Assembly (NCBI GenBank): GCA_003586115.2
Contig: QVOM02000053.1
Coordinates: forward strand, 9,175,790 to 9,239,789
DNA length: 64,000 nt
Source: Salvator merianae
Taxonomy: Eukaryota > Chordata > Lepidosauria > Squamata > Teiidae
Direction of reading: 5' to 3'
Below are positions 57,349 to 64,000 of this stretch, in pieces. The translations under genes were made by a program, and so were the position numbers. Position 1 is the stretch's first letter; every line of letters begins with the position of its first letter. Below the pieces are notes generated by a model that saw only the letters and a program-made list of their open reading frames with translations, ran no database searches and had not been told where the DNA came from.

Positions 57349-58119
57349 TTATTCCAGTTCCATTTATGGGTGTATCTCCACAAAGAACACATGAAGCCAG
57401 ATGACGGTGTTTTGCGTACACCTGCAATATATTTATATGAAGATCCATTATATATAATAGATGCATGCAAGCACATATAATATGCATATAAGTGCAAACT
57501 GTATGCATTCATATTAGTCTGGAATCCTCCATAGTAAGTAACTGTCTACCAGTATCTCTCTTGAAAAAGCTCATGGCAATAGCTCCTGCGTCTTTGTCAA
57601 GAAAACTGCACAGATGTGTCCATATGCTTACCAGGAGATGACCTCCACTTGATGGTACCTGACAACACCTGGAAGATTGCTGTTATCTTGAATTTCAACC
57701 AGTGCAGTTTCTTAACCTAGACTTTAGATTTAGTAGGCATCAATTTTTCTCCCAGTTCTTGTTGAAAAAAGCATTCTCTTGGCAGTAATACTTTAATTTC
57801 AGGTCCCTCCCTTTCTGCTTGCCTGCAGTATTTCCCAAAGGAAACAATCAGCATGGTTAACTGAATAGCAGGATTTAATGGTAATGATAGCAATATGGAT
57901 GCCCATCATGGCTGGCATAACAGAAGGCAAGGAAGCTAAAAGGACATGATACCAATGATCAGAATAAGTAGAGCTATGGTATGTGAAATATATAACCCCC
58001 TTAAACTTCTATCATGAAAGAAGCATGATAGAAGAAGGGACAGTGGTCCTTTAAATGCTACGTGGAGTTATTCCATGCTGTGATTGGTTAGAGTGGGAAG
58101 AATAGGCAACCCATCCCAA
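57349..58119. other. No gene or recognisable repeat
   Basis: No coding evidence. Confidence 0.5.
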
Positions 58120-58560
58120 GGTGGGAGAGGCTGCCACTGGAAGGCTTCTGAGGCTGCCTGCATTGTGGACAGCCCATCCAGACCAGCTTTCAAGGTCAGG
58201 AACAAATGTTCCTAGCCTTCAAAGTTGACAGGTGGGGCATTTTTGGCCAGGTACCATGAAGTAGTGCATTTCCAGTGCTGCTTCCAAGTACTCAACTGAA
58301 ACAGCACCTGGTTTGGTATACCATCCTGTGCCATGCTTTGCCTGCACATAGGCAGTGGGCCACTACAGCACAGTTAAGTGCTTATGGACTGTTTGCAGTG
58401 GGATGGCACTTTATTCCACTCCAAAGCTCTGTCTAGTGTGGATGAACCATACTAGTGGGGTGTGTGGCCTCTGCTAGGCCACTCCATTTCCACACTGTGG
58501 TGCAGGCCAAGTGACCTAGCATGTTCCTTAGGTTGGTCTATCAGCCCTGTGTAGGAAGGG
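58120..58560 (+). mobile_element. Foldback repeat family 1, copy H (diverged)
   Basis: GGAACAAATGTTCCTAGCCTTCAAAG matches AGAACAAATGTTCCCAGACTTCAGAG of copy I at 61690-61715, and TAGTGTGGATGAACC plus an ACTAGTGGGGTG end recall the right part of the family. Its right end sits directly beside the target duplication of the hAT-type element at 58581. Confidence 0.45.
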
Positions 58561-58580
58561 CAACATTCTGAGTTTCTGAG

Positions 58581-58925
58581 AAGGGATGTGCAGGAACAAA
58601 ATTCATGTTTTCATTTCACTGTCAATGCAAATACCCGTATTTTTGCTTCATTGGCAAATCGCAACATTGAAAATACATGTTTTGCATTCGTTTTTGTGAT
58701 TTTTGTGATATTTGTATCCATTGAAAATGCCCTTTTCATAGGCAAAAACACAGTGAAATTGCAAATATTCAAACAAATGCTTCATTTTTGCGAGGGGATG
58801 ACTGGTCCTATTTGCATTGAATTCTGGAAATACATAAAAAAGCGTTTTTGATTTGATGTGAATATCTGTGAATGTGAAATATTCTAACAAATATGCAAAT
58901 GCAGATTGATTTTTGCACATCTCTG
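58581..58925. mobile_element. Complete hAT-type non-autonomous element, 345 bp
   Basis: TTTCTGAG is duplicated exactly at 58573-58580 and 58926-58933. The element starts AAGGGATGTGCAGGAAC and ends TTTTTGCACATCTCTG, so inverted ends match over AGRGATGTGCA. The interior is AT-rich with many TTTGCAT/ATGCAAA-type words in both orientations and no transposase. Exact 8-bp duplication supports hAT-type transposition. Shares terminal sequence with 13265-13522, 15950-16271, 41022-41347 and, more distantly, 36711-37438. Confidence 0.9.
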
Positions 58926-59059
58926 TTTCTGAGTTTCTCTGCAGCAGTCGATGGGTACCAGGTACTACAAGCCTACTGCTGCCATTACTGTTGTCTTAAA
59001 CACCGTTCCTACAGTAGAAGATGCCTTAACCAACAAAGATGTGCTTGCTGATTGGTTAG

Positions 59060-59320
59060 ACATTATTGAAAGCAGACCAAAAAGCAGTTCTATACAATTT
59101 CATTAAAAACTGTGGGTGGGAGAAGAAAGGCACTCATGATGAGAAGACCTATGTGAAAGAAATGTCTTCAGTAGGCAGCTAAACGACGTAAGTGCCAGAG
59201 TCCCACCAATCTCAGAGGGGAGAGAATTCCACAGTATAGGTGCTAATGAAACAAGACGAACTGCCTTGAGCTTCAAGAAAAGGTGGGAGATATGTATAAG
59301 GAGGTGGGGAATCAGCACTG
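59060..59320 (-). mobile_element. L2-like LINE 3' region, decayed
   Basis: CAATCTCAGAGGGGAGAGAA and TTCCACAGTATAGGTGCTAA match the corresponding part of 15062-15480 (CCTCAGAGGAGGAGGCC, ATTCTATAGTCTGGGGGCTA). Strand is taken from that copy. Clade uncertain. Confidence 0.4.
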
Positions 59321-60548
59321 TTAGAAAAAATGGAAACATTATACCAAGGTTTTAGAAACAAGTATAGTTTTGCCAGTCATCTGTAGGAATTCATTAAACA
59401 GGTTCCCAGTCAAGAATGTGTCAGAAATTCATATTTGCTAGACTTTGGGCAGATCTGAAATTCTATCGAATTCAATAAAACTGGACCGGGCCAATTCCAT
59501 ACTTGAACAGAAACATCCCAATAAAATACAAGGGGAAATATCCTGTCCCTAACTGATGGCAGAGGCTCTTGTTTGGGTGGTAGGTTAGCTCATTGGTTCA
59601 GCAGGTCTGAAGAGGTGATTGTTATGCAGGCAGAATACACAGAGAACTTTGCATTTATTGTGACTTAGGCCATATTCTCATGACTTGGAACCAAACTCAA
59701 GATGTCTTGGAATGTTCTGTGTGTTTGGCTGCATCAGCCAGTTGTTCAGTAAGGACACTAGGTTGTTCAGAGGTTCTGGCCAAAGAAAACAATGGAGGCC
59801 CATTTTGAGTCCTTGGTCACTTATGATTGTGTCCTAAGGGATCCCTCAAGACACTAACCCCTTCCCTTTCTACTAACAATCTTTGCTGGGGAAAAAAAGG
59901 AGCCAATCCAGTTTGTTTTTCAACCCCCCTACATTTCAGAGCAATCGCTGCTCCTGATAAAGAAGGGGAAAAAAACCCTGATCAGCTGCTTGAACAGCTA
60001 ATCATTGCTTTATTCTTCTTTTCTATCTTAACAGCAGTGATTACTACTGGAAGGGGAGGAAGTTCTCCCTCCCTGGTATTTGGCAGACAGGAAGAATTGA
60101 CTCTGATTTGGAGTCTGAAAACACTTCAGAACATTCTGACAAAATGGGACCTGATTTGGTTCCAAACTTAGAAGACACTTTTTTTTCAAAAGGGCAATTT
60201 GCTATGAGATTGTAGCACTGGAAACACCCTCTTTTGTAAAATATTTGATATGGAAATATTTTGCCATCCCTAATGAACTGAGCTGTGGGTCTGCATTGGA
60301 TTTGACAAGGCAATTGGAGCCAATTCTCTATCTACTGTCTCTGATGGTATTATATTGGGATCAGTTATGCTCACACTCTTGCTATATATCTATATATCTA
60401 TATCTATAGATAAATGCATATATGCTGCTTAACAAAATGCAAATATTTTGTCAAGAGCAAATTTTAAAATCTAAACTGCCAAATATCTTCACACAGAATA
60501 CCATTTTATGAAGATGTGCATTTCTTTTCACCACTTTTATGCTTCCAA
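59321..60548. other. No gene; short (TATC)n patch
   Basis: ATATCTATATATCTATATCT at about 60385-60411 is a short imperfect repeat. No coding evidence. Confidence 0.5.
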
Positions 60549-60600
60549 GGCTGCAATCTTGACTAAGAATGTAATTTGACTGGGAGCATATTATGATCTA
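60549..60600. repeat. Half copy of a squamate TIR-like repeat
   Basis: GGCTGCAATCTTGACTAAG and ATTTGACTGGGAGCAT resemble the opposite half of the repeat noted at 12553-12626 (recalled as 'ggctgcaatcc...ctgggagtaag'). Confidence 0.35.
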
Positions 60601-61529
60601 TGAACCCCTTTGAGAACGCCAGAATGTGGAAGTCCACTGCAAAAAAGGAGGCCAAATTTCTTTTCCATGCTCAACTTTATTTATTTGTTGTCATAGGCTA
60701 AAAAAAAGACCTCAATATTAAAAATACAAAACTGCAAGGTAGTCATGGAGCAGGCAAGCATCTATCAGGGCCTGTTATAACAGAGGTGTCAGATTTATTA
60801 TTTTCATAATCCAGAACCAATATGGAAGTGCGTGTGCCCTTTCATTGTGCAACATTAACTGCAACCAGAAATTGTCTCTTACTGCCTTTTTTCCCATATA
60901 ATTCAGGGAATATAGTCCCTCACGTTACAGTTATCATTCATATTCAAGCATTGCCCAGAGGTTATGGTTCCATGATCACTACAAGAATTTCAGAATGAAT
61001 GAGTACTTATTTGGAAAATCGGCATGCATGCTGGCATTGACATGGCTAAAATGTTACAGAAAGACTGCCTAGTGCTTTGTAAAAAGAAATAGTTTAATTC
61101 TGAAAGTTTTTGGCACAGGTAGAAAGTTAAACAGAGCTATTTCCTGGACAGCACACAGAATTTCGACTGGAGTAATTTTTCAGGTAAAGCCTCAATGAGA
61201 CCCAGCTATATCATATTCTTAAGGCTGAACAGAATTAGAGGGAGCATATAAACCAGCCTTACTCCACTATTAGGATTCTTTTTGCCTGTGCAAAACCAGC
61301 ATCTGATTCTAAAGGCTGTTGCAACATTACTCAAGCAGTGTTCCTTTAGATACTGCTGGACTGGAAATCCCTCCATCCCTAGTCACCTTTGTCAGTGTTC
61401 AGGAATGTGTCTGAGGTTGGTTGATGTCCAGCAATATAGAAAGGGACTGTTTGGAAACATTAGGTTTGTGTGATGAGTTGGCCACTTTGGAAGGCAGCAG
61501 AAGACTCCCAGAACAAGGCTGACCACCCA
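60601..61529. other. No gene or recognisable repeat
   Basis: A TTTATTTATTTG patch near 60666 could be a LINE tail remnant. No coding evidence. Confidence 0.45.
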
Positions 61530-61990
61530 GTACTGCGATACACCACCTGTCACAGCTGGGTGAATTACTCCTGGCAGAGGACAAGAATGTCCACATTGGG
61601 AGAACCTGTTCCAAACCAGGTCCCACACTAGGCCCAAAGCTCATGGCAGCTTTGGAGCTGGCATGAGAACCTCCAAATACTTTGAAGAGCAAGAACAAAT
61701 GTTCCCAGACTTCAGAGATCCCAGGGACCCATTTCGATGGTGTGCCTTGTTGTCCTGTGGTATGCCAGATCGTGGAGGTGTGCTGTCTCCATGTCTCCAT
61801 GTTCCAGTATACCACCCCTTAAGAACAGCATAAGACCTTGACATTGAAGTGTACCAGTAAACCAGACTAGGATGCCACTTAGGACAAGCTATCCCAATCT
61901 ATGCTCTGTCCTGTGCAGGCAGAGTGTACTAGAAGGGGGTGAGACCTCCCTTATCCCACACCTGGGTGTGGAAGGGAGGCACCAAGGTCC
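61530..61990 (+). mobile_element. Foldback repeat family 1, copy I
   Basis: Aligned with copies A and G throughout: CCACACTAGGCCCAAAGCTC, GTTCCCAGACTTCAGAGATC, CCAGGGACCCATTTCGATGG, the central hairpin (arms 61758-61777 and 61795-61814, 15 of 20 paired), CCTTGACATTGAAGTGTACC and ACCAGACTAGGATGCCACTT. The right end GGTGTGGAAGGGAGG recalls the inverted CCTTTTCACAC-like terminus. Non-coding; minus-strand frames over it are not conserved. Confidence 0.65.
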
Positions 61991-62790
61991 TTTTCTATAT
62001 TGCACCAATGGGATTCACTCTTTAGAATAGCTTCATCCCTCTATAGATATTCTACATTTCATAAACACCTTGCCCTAGGTTTGTTTGTCATCCCCAGCTA
62101 ACCCATCATTTAGATCAGCAAGCAATACAAGGAGGAGTGCATATGTGTATGTGCATGTGTTTGTGTGTATGTCTGTGTTGTTTGTGTTTACCTTTGGGTT
62201 TGCATGTATGAGATGAGTAGTTAAGAGTCTATAAGGGCAAAATGGGCAGCACCATACTACATTGGCTATCTCAGCTATTGAGACCATTATCCACTTTTTC
62301 CTTCACATGTGTTTTATTTTGGGGAGGTAATGTGTGCATAGTCCACTCTGTGCAACAGGTTGTATTTTCATGTGTGCTTGAATAGAATTTCTTTCTTGCC
62401 AATGTTTCATCTACCATTAGTTTTACCAATGACCACTTCCCACTACTAGGTAGAGGTGTTTTGCTTCACCCCACTGACCTTTCCATAACCTGTTTCTTGT
62501 ATTTCAATGTCTTCCACTAGGTCTGTTTTGAAAATTTGGCAATCATGATGTTTATAGGACTCACAGATCTGGATTTCCGGCTTATAGTCCAGCTCTCCAA
62601 GCATGAAAGGAGGGGTAAGTATCAGTGGAGGCTAACCCAGTCACAACTTTGTATGCAGGAAACACTTGTTTTCCTAAGGACATAGTCACTCCAAAATCAG
62701 GCCAACACGATAGATAAGCAATAGTCCCTCTAAGGTGTGAATTGCTCACACATTTGGCAATGATGTAGCTTACTTTGAGCAGCAGCTCAT
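61991..62790. other. No gene or recognisable repeat
   Basis: A TGTG/TGTATG-rich patch at 62145-62210 is low-complexity. No coding evidence. Confidence 0.5.
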
Positions 62791-63036
62791 CTTAAGAACA
62801 AGATAAAAGGAGCCCTGCTGGATCAGGCCACAACCCATCTAGTCCAGCATCCTGTCTCACACAAAGGCTCTTGACTTCCTGCAAATAGGTTTTCAGGCAT
62901 CCTGCCTGCCTCTCCAACCTGGAAGCAGTATCTAGGCATCCGTTGTAGATTACTCTTTGGATGAAAAAAATCCTGTCGGCCCTAACTCTCCTTCCTATCT
63001 GCTTCATAAAGTGCCTCCTGGTTCTAGTGTTTTGTC
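62791..63036 (-). mobile_element. CR1-type LINE 3' end, longer copy
   Basis: From the left: CTTAAGAACAAGATAAAAGG tail, AGCCCTGCTGGATCAGGCC, CCCATCTAGTCCAGCATCCT, CCAACCTGGAAGCAGTATC and CTAGGCATCC. It then extends beyond the other copies into ATCCTGTCGGCCCTAACTC and GTGCCTCCTGGTTCTAGTG, which on the minus strand reads CACTAGAACCAGGAGGCAC, a block I recall just upstream of the CR1 3' untranslated region. There is an internal deletion compared with 35633-35890. Confidence 0.8.
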
Positions 63037-63982
63037 CTTTTTACCTTTCCTTTAATCTAGGCGGCTTCTCCATCATCCCTACTAACCACCTGACCTTTGG
63101 CACCTGTTCATTCCCTTTCTGTGCTTTGGAAGGATTTTGAGAGCAAGTGAGGAAAAAAACAGGGGGGTGAATAAGCAGTTGAGACAATGATAATGCAACT
63201 GGAAGAAAGTCCTAACAGCAGGACAAGCTAGGAAGATGAGGTGCAGCAAGTATAGTCCTTGAGGTTCTGATGGCAGATTTCACTCTTCCTGGATTCAGAT
63301 GGTACTTGCAGTTCTACCCAGAAACACAGACAGGGGAGTATCTGAATTAGGAAATATTTCCATATTTCTACAGATCTTCCCTCCATTGTGAATAAATAGA
63401 ATTTAAGAGTGGTATAATGACAAAAAAATCCTGAAATTAACCCCAGAATCAAAGCATGTCAGTTTTGCTTCCTTCAGTTAATTTGACTGATTGACAGATT
63501 AAAAAGCTGGGTGGAGAAGTTCTTTCAACCCAGGAATCACAATCCGTCACACATAATCATGTGATAGATGGCATTGAGGAGGAATCAGATATTTAAAAAG
63601 GGTAGAGATGGAGCAACAGATGTCTCTCCTGTGTAGAAATGGAGACAAATTTGTTTACTTCATATTTAAAATGTCAGCTTACAAAATTCACTTTTCATGA
63701 ATCAATATGTGAATCACATTTCAGGTCGCCTTTGAAATTTGAATTTACCTGAATTTTGTACTGCAAGTCTTTAAGTTCTGAAAAGCCTTCTTCAAATGCA
63801 CAAAAACAGCATGCAGAAGTACATTATATTAAAAGAAATTACTTGTAAAGATGTGAACATTAGGTAAATTTATGTGCTTTCTCCCTAATCGGCCTCTTTT
63901 AAGCCTTTGAAAATCTAACTTTTTACTATAGGTTTTGGTGGCTCAGAAAGATTGAGAGATACTTAATCTGATGATCTGAAAG
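63037..63982. other. No gene or recognisable repeat
   Basis: No coding evidence. Confidence 0.5.
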
Positions 63983-64000
63983 CTTTTTTTTTTTTTTTTT
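63983..64000 (+). repeat. Poly(T) run at the window edge
   Basis: At least seventeen T bases reach the last base. It could be the tail of a minus-strand retroelement lying beyond the window, or a simple run. Confidence 0.6.

Noticed and set aside
60385..60411. (TATC)n microsatellite
   Set aside because: Short and imperfect; noted only within the surrounding stretch.

Overview
The window reads as non-coding DNA (intergenic or deep-intronic) from a vertebrate, most likely a squamate reptile. The case rests on repeat content recognised by eye. There are several 3' ends of a CR1-type LINE with the reptile tail that reads TTCTTATG on one strand and CATAAGAA on the other. There are CR1 ORF1 and reverse-transcriptase remnants, one L1-like 3' end, short hAT-type elements ending in TAGRGATGTGCA, and many tetranucleotide microsatellites. 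Background sequence is AT-rich and CpG-poor. No open frame over about 60 codons resembles a cellular protein, and the longest frames are microsatellites or lie inside foldback repeats. I found no convincing protein-coding exon, tRNA, rRNA or CRISPR array.

Layout. 1-9 kb: a CR1 3' end, three microsatellites, and two foldback repeats (8.15-8.64 and 8.74-8.98 kb). 9-16.3 kb: mostly plain sequence, then a CR1 ORF1 relic (11.8-12.3 kb), an L2-like element (15.1-15.5 kb) and hAT-like elements (13.3-13.5 and 15.95-16.27 kb). 16-31 kb: one CR1 end, microsatellites, two copies of a third dispersed family (20.4 and 24.8 kb), and repeat-poor blocks that could be conserved non-coding elements (18.6-20.3, 26.2, 29.2-29.8 kb). 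32-43 kb: the densest repeat region, with a CpG-rich 728-bp hAT-type element with perfect 8-bp target duplication, a degenerate interstitial telomeric tract 190 bp beyond it, an 88-bp-arm hairpin at 39.3-39.5 kb, another hAT-type element, and a decayed CR1 reverse transcriptase. 43-57 kb: a cluster of CCAAT boxes, foldback repeats, an L1-like insertion with an 11-bp target duplication, two small terminal-inverted-repeat elements, and further repeat-poor blocks. 57-64 kb: foldback repeats, a 345-bp hAT-type element with perfect target duplication, and CR1/L2-like ends.

The window holds no gene system to describe. Its interest lies in several small, probably non-autonomous transposon families whose boundaries can be read directly, and in a multi-copy foldback family with a conserved central hairpin. 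Superfamily names are inferred from terminal sequences and target duplications; no database was searched.
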